Shown in pieces: positions 1 through 9,144 of a stretch of DNA of 64,000 nucleotides. Location of the stretch: positions 558,001 to 622,000 of the forward strand of contig CBDBKU010000002.1 in NCBI GenBank assembly GCA_965206775.1, in the 5' to 3' direction. A program made the translations under genes and the position numbers. The DNA comes from VXMF01 sp965206775 (lineage in GTDB: Bacteria; Acidobacteriota; Terriglobia; Bryobacterales; UBA6623). The notes below the pieces were generated by a model that had not been told where the DNA came from, did not search any database, and saw only the letters and a list, made by a program, of their open reading frames with translations. Within the stretch, counting starts at the first letter, position 1, and every line of letters begins with the position of its first letter.

Positions 1-498
1 CACATCGGCGACCGTGATGTCTGCCAGCGACGGCTTGTCGCCACAGTGCCGGCGCAGGAACTCCCGCGCTCGGGAGCAGTAGTTGCGGACCGATTCCGCA
101 GACAGTCCGCGCTCGCGGAGCAAGCTGTCGGCAAACGCCGCCAGCCGCTCGGCGTGGGGCGTCGGCTCGGGATCTGTCGCATCCAGGCGTCCGCTGAAGC
201 GAAGCCACCTCAGCGTGCCTGTTACGAAGGCCCGCTGACGCTTCCCGCCTTGCTCGACTTTGCGGCCGGCCGCCCACCGCTGCCCGGCCGCTTCGACCTC
301 GGCGACCGGGATCGGGCCCGGCTCCTGCAAGGGCAGCAACTGCACCGCCTGCAGCTGGTGTCTGGCGACATCGCGGATCGTTCTGTCTGCGAGCCCTCGT
401 GCCGCGCAGTGATCTAGGTAGCAGAGGCGCAACCGGAGCAGCGGGGCGGCTAGGTGCCGCTGCACCGTTCGCGCCTCCTTGAAGAGTGTTTCGAACAT
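1..498 (-). CDS. Tyrosine recombinase/integrase, N-terminal part (runs off left edge)
   Basis: An open frame reads leftward from an ATG at 498 to the window edge without a stop, giving 166 residues beginning MFETLFKEARTVQRHL. A strong Shine-Dalgarno (AAAGGAGGT, 506-513) lies about 7 nt upstream. The first 60 residues (YLDHCAARGLADRTIRDVA region) and a second helical block (residues about 125-155, LLRERGLSAESVRNYCSRA) look like the N-terminal extension and SAM-like core-binding domain of phage-type integrases. The catalytic domain with the R-H-R-Y residues would lie outside the window, so activity cannot be judged. Similar integrases can occur in tandem groups (recombinase-in-trio elements), which would have to continue to the left. 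The dead transposase just to the right suggests a mobile-DNA hot spot. Confidence 0.72.
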   Translation of the reverse strand, partial: MFETLFKEARTVQRHLAAPLLRLRLCYLDHCAARGLADRTIRDVARHQLQAVQLLPLQEPGPIPVAEVEAAGQRWAAGRKVEQGGKRQRAFVTGTLRWLRFSGRLDATDPEPTPHAERLAAFADSLLRERGLSAESVRNYCSRAREFLRRHCGDKPSLADITVADV

Positions 499-599
499 GT
501 TCAGACCTCCTTTCGAAACGAAAGACGATCCGACAATCCTGCCACCGCCGTATTTTTATGTGAACTGGCAGAGCCCCCGTGCCTCGGCTTGGCAAGGGC

Positions 600-960
600 T
601 TACAGAGCGGAATTCACATAATCCTGAAATTCACATTTATCGAGAACGAGGGATTCAACTGCCTGGCGCGCCACGGTTACAACATCAAGCGGAATTTCGG
701 GCACGGCCGCAACGGTCTCGCCAACCTGCTCGCGACGCTGAACCTGTTCGCCTTCGCGCTGCATGCGGTCCAGGATTGCGTCTCCGACTTGTGGCGGCAA
801 TGCCGGGCTCGGGCCGGCACCCGGCGCAACTTCTTCGCGACCCTGGGCTTCCTCACGGAGTGGTTCTGCTTCCGCAGCTGGACCGCCCTGTTCGAGACCC
901 TGTTAAGAAAGCGCCCGCCACCGGCCAGTCCCCGGGTGGCTGCGCTCGCCCCGTCATGAC
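600..960 (+). pseudogene. 3' remnant of a DDE transposase (same family as 43964-45313)
   Basis: From about 640 the frame encodes IENEGFNCLARHGYN, then NFGHGRNGLANLLATLN and WRQCRARAGTRRNFF, which align closely with the C-terminal 110 residues of the intact transposase at 43964-45313. The N-terminal three quarters, including the upstream catalytic aspartates, are missing. The remnant begins almost exactly at the conserved catalytic-glutamate block. The element's right end may survive at about 1174-1188, where TGAGAATTGCTG matches the ends seen at 43903 and 45527. The copy is dead. Confidence 0.75.
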
Positions 961-1195
961 GCAACCGGCCAGCCATCCGGCCAGCGGCGGGCTCGTCCCG
1001 AACCCAGCGGCGGGGGTGCGCCTGGCAAGGCCCGCGAGCACGCCACTGCCCGTGCCATGCAGCCCGGCCCCCCCGGCCTGCGTTCCCAGCCGCCCTGATC
1101 ACCCCGCAACTGCCTCTCTACGGCACGCCCAAACGCTCGCCGATCCCAACCCACACCAGCCAGCTCCCCCATCCTGAGAATTGCTGAGGCAAGAC

Positions 1196-1217
1196 GCTGC
1201 CTCTTGCGCGAGGCAGC
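1196..1217 (+). terminator. Hairpin between transposase remnant and receptor gene
   Basis: A perfect 8-bp stem (GCTGCCTC/GAGGCAGC) with a 6-nt loop is followed by ACTTTTGC. It could end transcription coming from the mobile remnant before the receptor gene. The T-run is short, so the terminator role is tentative. Confidence 0.4.
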
Positions 1218-1290
1218 ACTTTTGCTGTAGGATCGTTTTCAATATGGTCGGCGAGGTGCTCTGAGCCGGCTGGTGGATTAGGGGGTTGTG

Positions 1291-4200
1291 ATGCGTTTTC
1301 CTTCGCTTGTTTTCCTTGCCGTCTCCGTTCTTGTGCTAGGGGAGGCGCCGCTCGGGGCGCAACAATCCGGGCTTACCGGATCAGTGACCGACACGACGGG
1401 GGCGGTGATTGTGGCTGCCGAGGTCTCCTTGGTGAACAGAGACACGGGCGTCGACCGCGTGGCGCAGACCAACGAGTCCGGAGCATTCAACTTCACGCTG
1501 GTGCAACCAGGCACCTACGAATTGCGCTGCGAGTCTGTTGGCTTTAAGACCTACAGGCAGTCGGGATTGGTGATGGAGACCGGGTTGACCAAGACCGTCA
1601 GCATCCAGCTCGAGATTGGCGAGATCACCGAGACCATCGAGGTGACCGGGTCAGCGCCGCTGCTGGAGACAGAGAACACCACCGTAGGACAGTTCATCGA
1701 GCGCACCACGGTCGCGCAAATGCCGGTGGGCAGCAGGCAGGCGGGCCAGCTCATCAAGCTAGCCGGCAACGTGACATTCGCCACCTCGGGCGGCGGACTC
1801 TACGATCTCCCGTTCTTTTCGATGGCCGGCGGGCGCTCCCGCAACCAGATGTGGCACCTGGACGGCGGCGTGGTGCAGAACATGGCGCTGGGCATCGCGC
1901 AGCTCAACCTCAATCCGCCCGTGGAATCCCTGCGCGAGTTTAAGGTCGAGTCCAACAACTACGCGGCCGAGTTCGGACGTACAGGCAACGGCCTCATCAT
2001 CATGAGCACCCGTTCAGGAACCAACAACTTCCACGGAGCTCTGTACCACAACTTCCGCAACGACAAGCTGGACGCCCGCACCTTCTTCGCGCCAAGCATC
2101 GCCCCTCTCCGCTACAACATTTTCGGCGGCTCGCTAGGCGGCCCGATCAAGCGGGACAAGTCCTTCTTCTTCGTGAACTACGAAGGCCAGCGGCGCAGCG
2201 ACGGGCTGACCATCGCGAACACCGACGTTCCGCACCCCGTCGAGGTGCAGGGCGACTACTCGAACCGCTCCGGCTTCGCGCTCAACGACCCGCTGACCGG
2301 GGAACCCTTCGACAACAACACCATTCCCCAGAGCCGCATCGACCCCCTAGGCAGGACGTTTGCGAGCCTATACCCCGCCCCGAACGCACCGAGCCCGCTG
2401 ACCTCCGCTCCGCGCGACAACTTCGTCAAGAATGTCGCCAACCGGGGCTTGTCGGATTTCACGACGGTCAAGGTCGACCACAACTTCGGGCCCAGCGACC
2501 GGCTCTCCAGCCGCTTCAGCTATGTCTCCGCACCGGCGGAACCAGAACCCGTCTTTCCCAACGAGTTCGCCGATTTCAGAGCCTCGAAGCAGACCCGCTC
2601 GAATCTCGTCTCAACGTCCACTTGGAATCACAACTTCACGACCACTTTGGTGAACGAGTTCCGCTACACCTTCGGGAACCGGACGTTCACGACTCGCGGA
2701 CTCGGGACCGGCAGCGGTAAGAACGGCGAGATCGGAGTGCCGAACGCTGACCCGGATTTCTTCGCCACGGTGAACCTGACGGGCTACACGCGGCTGGGCG
2801 CCGGTAACCAGCAGCGGATCCAGAAGCCTATTCGCACCCATCAAGTGGTGAATAACACATCTTGGTTCAAGGGCGCGCACAGCGTTAAATGGGGCCTGGA
2901 GTACCGCTACTCGCGGAACCAGGACGACTTCAATCAGTACGCGGGCGGCAGTTTCAGCTTCAACAACCGAGTGACCGGAGACGGCTTGGCGCAACTCCTG
3001 CTGGGATGGACCACGAGGGGGCAGCTGGTCGACACCGACATTCTCAATACGCGCAGCGACTACTGGGGTGCATACCTGCAGGACAGCTGGAAAGTGTCGG
3101 ACAGGTTCACCCTGAACATTGGGCTGAGGTGGGACGTGGACACGCCTCGGTGGGAGTTGAGCAACAACCAGAGCGGGTTCGACCCGGACGGGACGAATCC
3201 GGTCTGCAACTGCGCGGGAGCAATGCTTTTCGCAGGTCGCAACGGACTCAGCAAGTACGCGCACGACACCGATCTGAACAACTTCGGACCTCGAGTGGGC
3301 TTCGCATACCGCGCAGGCGGTTCGACGGTCATACGGGCCGGCTATGGCATCAACTACAACGGGGCCTACGCACGGGCTGTTCCGTTCACGCAGTTCTGGA
3401 CTTTCTCGAAGACGCTGGACATCAACTCGCCCGACGGGGGCTTCACCCCGGCCTTCATGCTGAGCGACGGCCTTCCCGCCGTGCAGCCGTTCACCGAAGA
3501 GGACCGCGTCGGCTCGTTCGGAGCCGTGACCTCCGGCCGCCGAACCGTATCTCCGGATTTTATCCAGCAGAACCAGCAGAACGGCTATTCGCAGCAATGG
3601 AACCTAACGCTCCAGAAGCAGTTGCCGGACAACACTCTGCTTGAGGCGCAGTACCAAGCGAACGTCGGGCACAGTCTCGGTGGCCAGAACTATAACTACA
3701 ATATGATCCCCCTTGCCGGTGGTCGGGGCCCTGAACGACAAAGCCAGGACCTCCGGCTGTTCCCGCAGTACAACAGCGTCTTCGTCGAGAGTCCCGACTG
3801 GGGCAATTCGACCTACCACTCCCTGAACGTGAAGGCCGAGAAACGCTTTTCCAGCGGCCTGAGCTACCTGTTCAACTACACGTGGTCGAAGTTCATTGAC
3901 GATGTAGAATCCGCCAACGAGCTGGGTGGCGAGCAGAACAATGGCTACACCCACTTCCAGCTGCGCCACCTCGACAAAGCTCTATCGGGCAACGACATCC
4001 GCCATCGCGCGGTTGCGAGCGGGGTGTACGAGCTTCCGGTCGGGCGCAACAAGCCTCTAGCGGTCGAAAATCCGGTTCTGCACGCGGTGGTCGGGGGCTG
4101 GAGCATGGGAGTGATCGCCGAGTTCCGTACTGGCTCTCCCTTCGGGCTCATCGAGCAAACGAATCGCAGCAATACTTTCAGCCATGGCCAGCGTCCAAAC

Positions 4201-4545
4201 GTCCTCGGCGACCACGTGCTGTCCGGGAGCCGGTCGAAGGCCGAGCGGCTGGTGGAGTGGTTCGATACGTCCCAGTTCGCGTCTCCCGGAGTGGGAGTCT
4301 TCGGAAACACACCCCGAAACATCTGCTGCGGCCCGGGATTCGGCCTCGTTGACGTCTCGATCCAGAAGCGGTTCAGCATATCCGAAGATGTCAAGCTGGA
4401 GTTCCGGGCGGACTTCTTCAACATTGTCAACCATGCGAATTTCCGAATTCCCGAGCGCCGCAACGGCAATTCAGGATTCGGAAGGATTCGCGGCACTCTC
4501 GGTACCGGGCGCCAGACGCAGCTAGGGCTCCGTCTCGAGTTCTAG
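1291..4545 (+). CDS. TonB-dependent receptor, Oar-like, with carboxypeptidase-regulatory-like N-terminus
   Basis: A 1084-residue outer-membrane protein. A signal peptide (about residues 1-24, ending near GEAPLGAQ) is followed by a CarboxypepD_reg-like beta-sandwich (about 27-105; GSVTDTTGAVIVAAEVSLV and a PGTYELRCESVGF block), a plug domain (about 120-240) and a long beta-barrel rich in aromatic and Asn residues. It ends in LRLEF, with the terminal Phe typical of barrel proteins. In Acidobacteriota these Oar-like receptors are abundant and thought to import large substrates or act in adhesion; the substrate is unknown here. The ATG at 1291 is preferred over the in-frame GTG at 1288. No partner gene is adjacent. 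Downstream is about 550 bp without a convincing gene. Confidence 0.9.
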   Translation: MRFPSLVFLAVSVLVLGEAPLGAQQSGLTGSVTDTTGAVIVAAEVSLVNRDTGVDRVAQTNESGAFNFTLVQPGTYELRCESVGFKTYRQSGLVMETGLTKTVSIQLEIGEITETIEVTGSAPLLETENTTVGQFIERTTVAQMPVGSRQAGQLIKLAGNVTFATSGGGLYDLPFFSMAGGRSRNQMWHLDGGVVQNMALGIAQLNLNPPVESLREFKVESNNYAAEFGRTGNGLIIMSTRSGTNNFHGALYHNFRNDKLDARTFFAPSIAPLRYNIFGGSLGGPIKRDKSFFFVNYEGQRRSDGLTIANTDVPHPVEVQGDYSNRSGFALNDPLTGEPFDNNTIPQSRIDPLGRTFASLYPAPNAPSPLTSAPRDNFVKNVANRGLSDFTTVKVDHNFGPSDRLSSRFSYVSAPAEPEPVFPNEFADFRASKQTRSNLVSTSTWNHNFTTTLVNEFRYTFGNRTFTTRGLGTGSGKNGEIGVPNADPDFFATVNLTGYTRLGAGNQQRIQKPIRTHQVVNNTSWFKGAHSVKWGLEYRYSRNQDDFNQYAGGSFSFNNRVTGDGLAQLLLGWTTRGQLVDTDILNTRSDYWGAYLQDSWKVSDRFTLNIGLRWDVDTPRWELSNNQSGFDPDGTNPVCNCAGAMLFAGRNGLSKYAHDTDLNNFGPRVGFAYRAGGSTVIRAGYGINYNGAYARAVPFTQFWTFSKTLDINSPDGGFTPAFMLSDGLPAVQPFTEEDRVGSFGAVTSGRRTVSPDFIQQNQQNGYSQQWNLTLQKQLPDNTLLEAQYQANVGHSLGGQNYNYNMIPLAGGRGPERQSQDLRLFPQYNSVFVESPDWGNSTYHSLNVKAEKRFSSGLSYLFNYTWSKFIDDVESANELGGEQNNGYTHFQLRHLDKALSGNDIRHRAVASGVYELPVGRNKPLAVENPVLHAVVGGWSMGVIAEFRTGSPFGLIEQTNRSNTFSHGQRPNVLGDHVLSGSRSKAERLVEWFDTSQFASPGVGVFGNTPRNICCGPGFGLVDVSIQKRFSISEDVKLEFRADFFNIVNHANFRIPERRNGNSGFGRIRGTLGTGRQTQLGLRLEF

Positions 4546-5097
4546 CGTCGAAGGGGGCCGCCCCGCATTGCGACCAGCCTCACGGCCTTCATGCTGTAGA
4601 TCGCGTCCTGCAGTCGCACTTGCGAGCGCCCTCAACTCGGATCGGCGGTTGTAGTCGCAACAGGAATGGCGGGTTTTCGGAGAGGGTCAGAGCAGGCCCT
4701 TGCGGTTCTGCCGGCTTTTCCGGGCGGGCTTCTGCGGCTCAAGCGTGCCGCCTTCGTCGTTGGCGGCTCGCCAACCCTTTCGGCCCGGTTGGACGTAGGA
4801 ATATCCGGAATGCAGGCACTCCGTTCTAGATGGGAAAGATAGATGGAACCCTACGAGCTTTCCGGTTTCGATGATCTCGCATAGGCCACCCGTGGCGATC
4901 GGTCGCGTTCGAATTCGAGGTTGTGTCGTGTGGCTGGTTCTTCCACTGCTCCCTGCAGGGCCGTTGTACTTGACGGTCGTGCTACCGCTCGCAATGCGGA
5001 GAGATACATCGGATCCGCGGTAACCTCGGCCCAGCAATCCATTCCCTTGAGGCGTGCGCCAGCCGCGATCGACTGCGCCATCGTGACGGAAGCTAGA
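4546..5097. other. Intergenic region, no supported gene
   Basis: Only short frames with no recognisable domain were found on either strand. No tRNA-like cloverleaf or clear terminator was seen. It presumably holds the promoter of the small secreted protein that follows. Confidence 0.5.
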
Positions 5098-5610
5098 ATG
5101 AATCGCATGAGCAAACTAGTTCCTCTCCTTGTCATCGCGCTCGCTGGGTCCATGTCCGGCGCGGAAGGCCTGGTCTCGCTCATCGACCCTCTCGACGAGC
5201 CAGAACAGTACTGTCTGGATGTTCCCGGCTGGGGACGCCGCTTGAATCTCGAAGCGCCGTTGATGGCTCACACCTGCAAGCCCGGAGCCGCTGATGAACT
5301 ATTCACGCCGGGCCACCCCGGACCTGGCCAGCTCTATATGAAGGCTTACGACCGTTGCGCAGCAGCCGAATCAGCCCGGCCCGGCGCTGCAGTCTTCCTC
5401 AATAAGTGCGACTCTTCGAAACTCCAGCAGTTCTCGTTCGAACCGGACGGGAAAATCAGGCTGGCCGACAGCAAGATCTGCCTGACAGTCGCCGGCGGGC
5501 AAGGCACGCCGACGAACGGGCCGAGCCACCTACGCAGAGACCTGAGGTTGGAGCCGTGCAACGCGGCTGATTCGGCGCTGTCGCGTTGGCAGATACCGGG
5601 ATCGAATTGA
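5098..5610 (+). CDS. Small secreted ricin-B-lectin-like protein
   Basis: A 170-residue protein beginning MNRMSKLVPLLVIALAGSMS, a signal peptide probably cleaved near GSMSGAEG. The mature part has four well-spaced cysteines and pieces resembling a degenerate beta-trefoil repeat: a QQFSFEPDGKIRL block followed by KICLTVAGGQGTPTNG and ending SRWQIPG. This is the usual Q-x-W / CLD pattern of ricin-type lectin folds. An extracytoplasmic carbohydrate-binding role is inferred, not shown. ATG 5098 or 5107 could both be the start. No operon partner is apparent; the next gene is a convergent transposase. Confidence 0.6.
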   Translation: MNRMSKLVPLLVIALAGSMSGAEGLVSLIDPLDEPEQYCLDVPGWGRRLNLEAPLMAHTCKPGAADELFTPGHPGPGQLYMKAYDRCAAAESARPGAAVFLNKCDSSKLQQFSFEPDGKIRLADSKICLTVAGGQGTPTNGPSHLRRDLRLEPCNAADSALSRWQIPGSN

Positions 5611-5973
5611 TATGGGCTTAGCCTTCGACGATCAGGTTCAACGCCCTGTAGTCTGGGTCGGCCGAGAGGATCAGTTTGTCTGATCGGCGGGCATAGCAAC
5701 GAGTCGTTCGGAACACGCCGCCTCGCGTCCGTGGCTGAACAGCAATCGGTCCGCGGCCGACTGGGCAGCCGCGGTCGAAACGAGCCCATCCCATCCGCTC
5801 CGCCGCCCGCCCTCACACGGAGGATCTGGCTGCGGATCCCGGCTCAGGCCGGGTAGACGACGACACTCCGGTCGACCTGTCGGCCTGTCCTGCTCTGCCT
5901 GGCCTCGTGGCCAGGAATGCAGCCGCAAAGGCCGTCCCGTTTCGCATCTCCCGAAGATCTCGGCCCTCCACGG
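5611..5973. other. Gap between lectin-like gene and IS left end
   Basis: No convincing gene. On the minus strand a short frame ending near 5620 encodes RSDKLILSADPDYRALNLIV before a stop and could be a gene tail, but no start or upstream homologous body is visible. Confidence 0.35.
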
Positions 5974-5989
5974 CTAGCCTGAATTCCCA
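5974..5989 (+). repeat. Left terminal inverted repeat of the IS
   Basis: CTAGCCTGAATTCCCA pairs perfectly with the copy at 8079-8094. Confidence 0.85.
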
Positions 5990-5996
5990 CGGCAGT

Positions 5997-7763
5997 TCAT
6001 GATGTGACATTTTGCTTGCCGTTCGTGTCGAAAGCGAAGCGGAGCAGGCGGTTGCCGAGCCATGGGATACGGCATTGCTCCTCGGCGAATCCCTGCTTGA
6101 CGAGGAATGGATTGTTGGCGCGCCGTCCGAACTGGACGGTGATCGTGTGCTCGTCGATGGTGAGGTCGGCGCTGGCGTGGATGAACTTGCGGAACAGCGT
6201 CCGCGGGGCCTGGTGCTGATGGCCATGGCCAATCCGGTCGGCGAGCAGGCGGTACAGGGTGGCAGCCATGACGGTGAGCTGGAGATCGATGTCGATCTTG
6301 AGCGGCACCGCGGCGGACAGCGCATCCATGTGGAAGAGGTCGATGGCTTGGGCGATGGCGTTCTCGATCAGCATGCGCCGGGCATAGCGGTCGACCAGCC
6401 GGGTCGGCGTTTCGTGCATCTGATTGGTGAGCAGCAGGGTGGGCTTGTCGTGCCCGAGATCGGTGACGGCGATCTGGCGGATGGGGTCGGGATAGTCCTT
6501 GAGGGTGGTTTGCTGGTCGAGGATGCGAGGGTTCCTGTAGGCGCGGCCGACGTTGTGGAGCGTGATCCGCTGCCAGGCGGCGGGGGGTTCGGCGGCGATG
6601 GCGGCGAGCAGCTTGGGGCCGCGCCGACGGAGCGTGAGGAAGTGGATGCCGAGCTGGTCGAGGCGCGCGAGGTTGGCGTAGGTGGTCAGCTTGGAATCGA
6701 AGACCAGCTCGCCGGGCCATTGACCGGTGCGCTGCTTCCAGTCCTCGGCGAAGCGCAGGATCTCGTCGTTCTGGGTGCGCTTGCGGAGCGTGCCGCTGGC
6801 GTAGCAGAACAGGCGCGCCTCGGCATCGCGGGCGAGGAAGGCGAGGATGCCCTTCTGGCGGCGTGAGCGCTTGGCCACGTAATGCTTTTCGGTCAGGGCG
6901 TCGTCGCCGTGGTAGGGGATGGTGTGGAAGTCGAGGTCGAAGCTGGTGCCGCGGGGGAGGCCGGCCTGGAGCGCGGCGTCGGCCCAGGCGCGCATCAGGT
7001 TCGGCACGGAGCGGGGGTCGACGCGGCAGCTGTACTCGGTGAGGGTGGCGCGCTTGGGGAAGGCGTTGAGGCCGGCGAAGAGGGCGAGGCCGTCATCGAA
7101 GACCTCGGCCATGGCGCGGGAGGGCCGGCCGATGCCCCACAGCTTGAGGGCGAGCAGGGCACGGAAGGCGCAGGGAGCGGGGAGCATCGCGGAGCCCGGC
7201 AGGGAGTGCTGTGCGAGCAGGGGGTCGAGGCCGATTGTCTCGAGCCAGGGCAGGAACAGGAAGAGGCCGCCGAAGGGGGTGTGGAGGCGGCGGGGGGCGA
7301 GGTCGAGTTGCCTGGCGTCGGCGACATCGGCGGCGTCGGGGCGGACGATGTCGGCGAGCAGGTGGGCGGGCCGGCGGGGGAGGCGGGGCCGGCCGGCGCG
7401 GCGCAGGACATTGGCGACGGTGGAGGGGCTGACGGGGAAGCCGGCGGCGTCGAGGGAGCGGGCGATGCGGTGGATCGAGAGCTGGCGCTGGTCGCGGAGG
7501 GCGAGGATGCGGCGGTCGCGTGCGGAGATGTCGTGCTTGGTCGGGGACGGCGCGGGGGGCGGGGGCGGTTGCGGTGCGAAGAAGCTCCAGTCGGGATTGG
7601 CCAGGAAGTCGGAGCAGAGGTTGCGGACGGTGCCGGGGGCGTAGCCGCAGCGGCGGGCGGCCTCGGAGGTGGAGCAGCCCTCGACGAAGCGGGCACGCAG
7701 GGCTTCATAGCGGCGCATGGTGGGCGTGGCGGGCTGGAGGAAGACGTCGTGGGGGTATGTCAT
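5997..7763 (-). CDS. DDE transposase with N-terminal helix-turn-helix
   Basis: A 588-residue transposase filling the 5974-8094 element. ATG at 7763 (MTYPHDVFLQPATPTM) is chosen over an upstream in-frame start at 7820. Residues about 17-45 (RYEALRARFVEGCSTSEAAR) form a helix-turn-helix. A Pro-rich linker and a second DNA-binding-like segment follow (RRILALRDQRQLSIHRIARS). Likely catalytic acidic residues sit in the blocks FDLDFHTIPY, LVFDSKLTTYANL and RRMLIENAIAQ. It looks like a DDE_Tnp_1/IS4-clan enzyme, but I cannot name the IS family. The gene reads intact. Its stop lies only a few bases inside the left terminal repeat. Confidence 0.85.
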   Translation of the reverse strand: MTYPHDVFLQPATPTMRRYEALRARFVEGCSTSEAARRCGYAPGTVRNLCSDFLANPDWSFFAPQPPPPPAPSPTKHDISARDRRILALRDQRQLSIHRIARSLDAAGFPVSPSTVANVLRRAGRPRLPRRPAHLLADIVRPDAADVADARQLDLAPRRLHTPFGGLFLFLPWLETIGLDPLLAQHSLPGSAMLPAPCAFRALLALKLWGIGRPSRAMAEVFDDGLALFAGLNAFPKRATLTEYSCRVDPRSVPNLMRAWADAALQAGLPRGTSFDLDFHTIPYHGDDALTEKHYVAKRSRRQKGILAFLARDAEARLFCYASGTLRKRTQNDEILRFAEDWKQRTGQWPGELVFDSKLTTYANLARLDQLGIHFLTLRRRGPKLLAAIAAEPPAAWQRITLHNVGRAYRNPRILDQQTTLKDYPDPIRQIAVTDLGHDKPTLLLTNQMHETPTRLVDRYARRMLIENAIAQAIDLFHMDALSAAVPLKIDIDLQLTVMAATLYRLLADRIGHGHQHQAPRTLFRKFIHASADLTIDEHTITVQFGRRANNPFLVKQGFAEEQCRIPWLGNRLLRFAFDTNGKQNVTS

Positions 7764-8078
7764 GGAAAAATCTGGACTTGTACTATTACACAATATATCA
7801 TAAATGCATTGATGAGTCAACGTCTGAAGTGGCAGTGGGGTGGAAAGAGGAGCGGACCGGCACTTGGATTCGGCGTTAAGAAATTATAAAGCAATCACTT
7901 ACGTAAATACTGCGGGTGCCTTCCGGGGGTGCTAGGAATTTCGGGGCAAACTATTATCACACATTGGGTATATATGTACTACATCAGAACAGAGTGATAT
8001 CAGATAGCGGGTAACTCCTTGTATTCCCGCGTTTTGGGCCGTAGACGGCCCACCGATCTGTCACCACGAAAAATGCGA
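7764..8078. other. AT-rich non-coding part of the IS upstream of its transposase
   Basis: Strikingly AT-rich relative to the window (for example 7783-7810 and 7960-8000, with several TATATA-like tracts). It probably carries the transposase promoter. No open frame with recognisable content. Confidence 0.6.
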
Positions 8079-8094
8079 TGGGAATTCAGGCTAG
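8079..8094 (-). repeat. Right terminal inverted repeat of the IS, overlapping the hydrolase stop codon
   Basis: TGGGAATTCAGGCTAG, the exact complement of the left repeat. The terminal CTAG supplies the TAG stop codon (8091-8093, minus strand) of the hydrolase gene. Confidence 0.85.
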
Positions 8095-9140
8095 TGCCGT
8101 GCCTCCTGCCGGATCGCGTCGAAGTATCGCATCGCCTGCTCCTGGGCCCAGAACCGACGCCGGCCTCGTGCAAGGAACGCGACGTGGCCGCCGTTGGGCG
8201 GACTGAGAAAGGAAAGCCAGGGGTTCTCCCGCAAGACGGCCAGGTCGAACGCCTCGAAAGGTATGAAGGGGTCATCCTGGGCATGGATCACCAAGCAGGG
8301 GAGCCGGATGCTCTGGAGAAAGCCGGCGGCTGAGCATCGGCGGTAGTAGTCTTTCGCGTCCCGGAATCCAAATGACGGCGCGGTGACCAGCTCGTCAAAT
8401 TCCCAGATCGACCCCGGGGTCGGAATCCCCGATGAAGCGGAGAACTCGGGCATCGCCGCCTTCTTGCGTCGCAATGCAGCGCGCAGCTGCCGAAGGAAGC
8501 GCCTTTCATACACGATGTTTCGCGGAAGGCCGATATTCTTCGAACACAGATCCAGCTTGACCGGGGGCGAAACGGCGCACACAGCGCGGACATGGCTTGG
8601 AGGGCTTGCCCCCCACTCCCCCGCGAGTTTGAGCGCCATGTTGCCGCCCATCGAGAAGCCCACCACGAACAAGGGGCGGGGTGCTAGCGCGTTGACGACC
8701 TCCCTCAGGTCGGCTGTCAGGCCGGAATGGTAGAGAGTCCGGCACAGGTGCTCGGTACCGCCGCAGTTGCGCACGTTGAGTCGCGCGACATCGAAGCCGG
8801 ACTCAAGCGCGGTCCGCGCCATCGAAATCATGTACGGGGCTCTGTCGCAAGCGGTCAGGCCGTGAACAGCCAGGACCGTCGGCCGCGAGGAGGCCGGCAT
8901 GTCGCCGGGCTGCGCGTTCAGCTTTGCAAGAACCTTCGTATCGGGGTCCGTCCGGAAGATTCGGGATTCCGTCGGAAACCGCCGCTCGTCGAGAGACTGG
9001 GGCCAGTAGCGCGCCACCACCGTCTGCAGGTCGCCGTGGCGCAGAAGCGGCCGGAAGTCAAGGCGCCAGTCCTCGCTCCAGAGCAGCGTCGGCGGTTCCC
9101 GAGCCGGCTCCTCGACCGGGAGAATGTCAGCGAGCGGCAC
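8091..9140 (-). CDS. YheT-type alpha/beta hydrolase
   Basis: A 349-residue cytosolic hydrolase of the YheT/UPF0017 (ABHD1/3-like) family. An N-terminal segment resembling family members (HGDLQTVVARYWPQ) is followed by VLAVHGLTACDRAPY (oxyanion region), GFSMGGNMALKL (nucleophile Ser), HAQDDPFIPF (acid) and NGGHVAFL (catalytic His). Carboxylesterase activity on an unknown lipid or ester is inferred. GTG 9140 is used because it lies 4 bp after the redoxin stop and no upstream ATG fits the frame. The two genes look co-transcribed. The stop codon lies within the terminal CTAG of the neighbouring IS, but the catalytic core is complete. Confidence 0.85.
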   Translation of the reverse strand: MPLADILPVEEPAREPPTLLWSEDWRLDFRPLLRHGDLQTVVARYWPQSLDERRFPTESRIFRTDPDTKVLAKLNAQPGDMPASSRPTVLAVHGLTACDRAPYMISMARTALESGFDVARLNVRNCGGTEHLCRTLYHSGLTADLREVVNALAPRPLFVVGFSMGGNMALKLAGEWGASPPSHVRAVCAVSPPVKLDLCSKNIGLPRNIVYERRFLRQLRAALRRKKAAMPEFSASSGIPTPGSIWEFDELVTAPSFGFRDAKDYYRRCSAAGFLQSIRLPCLVIHAQDDPFIPFEAFDLAVLRENPWLSFLSPPNGGHVAFLARGRRRFWAQEQAMRYFDAIRQEARH

Positions 9141-9144
9141 CGGA

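Larger units (their letters stand above)
5974..8094 (-). mobile_element. Complete insertion sequence with 16-bp perfect terminal repeats
   Basis: CTAGCCTGAATTCCCA at 5974-5989 is the exact reverse complement of TGGGAATTCAGGCTAG at 8079-8094. The 2121-bp unit holds one transposase gene (5997-7763) and an AT-rich upstream stretch of about 315 bp. Both outer ends read CTAG, so the true repeat may be 12 bp with a duplicated CTAG target. The AT-rich segment contrasts with the GC-rich surroundings and supports recent arrival. Confidence 0.85.

Noticed and set aside
6012..7889. Long plus-strand open frames (284 and 335 codons), Gly/Val/Glu-rich
   Set aside because: They are antisense to the intact transposase at 5997-7763, have low-complexity composition and no family resemblance.
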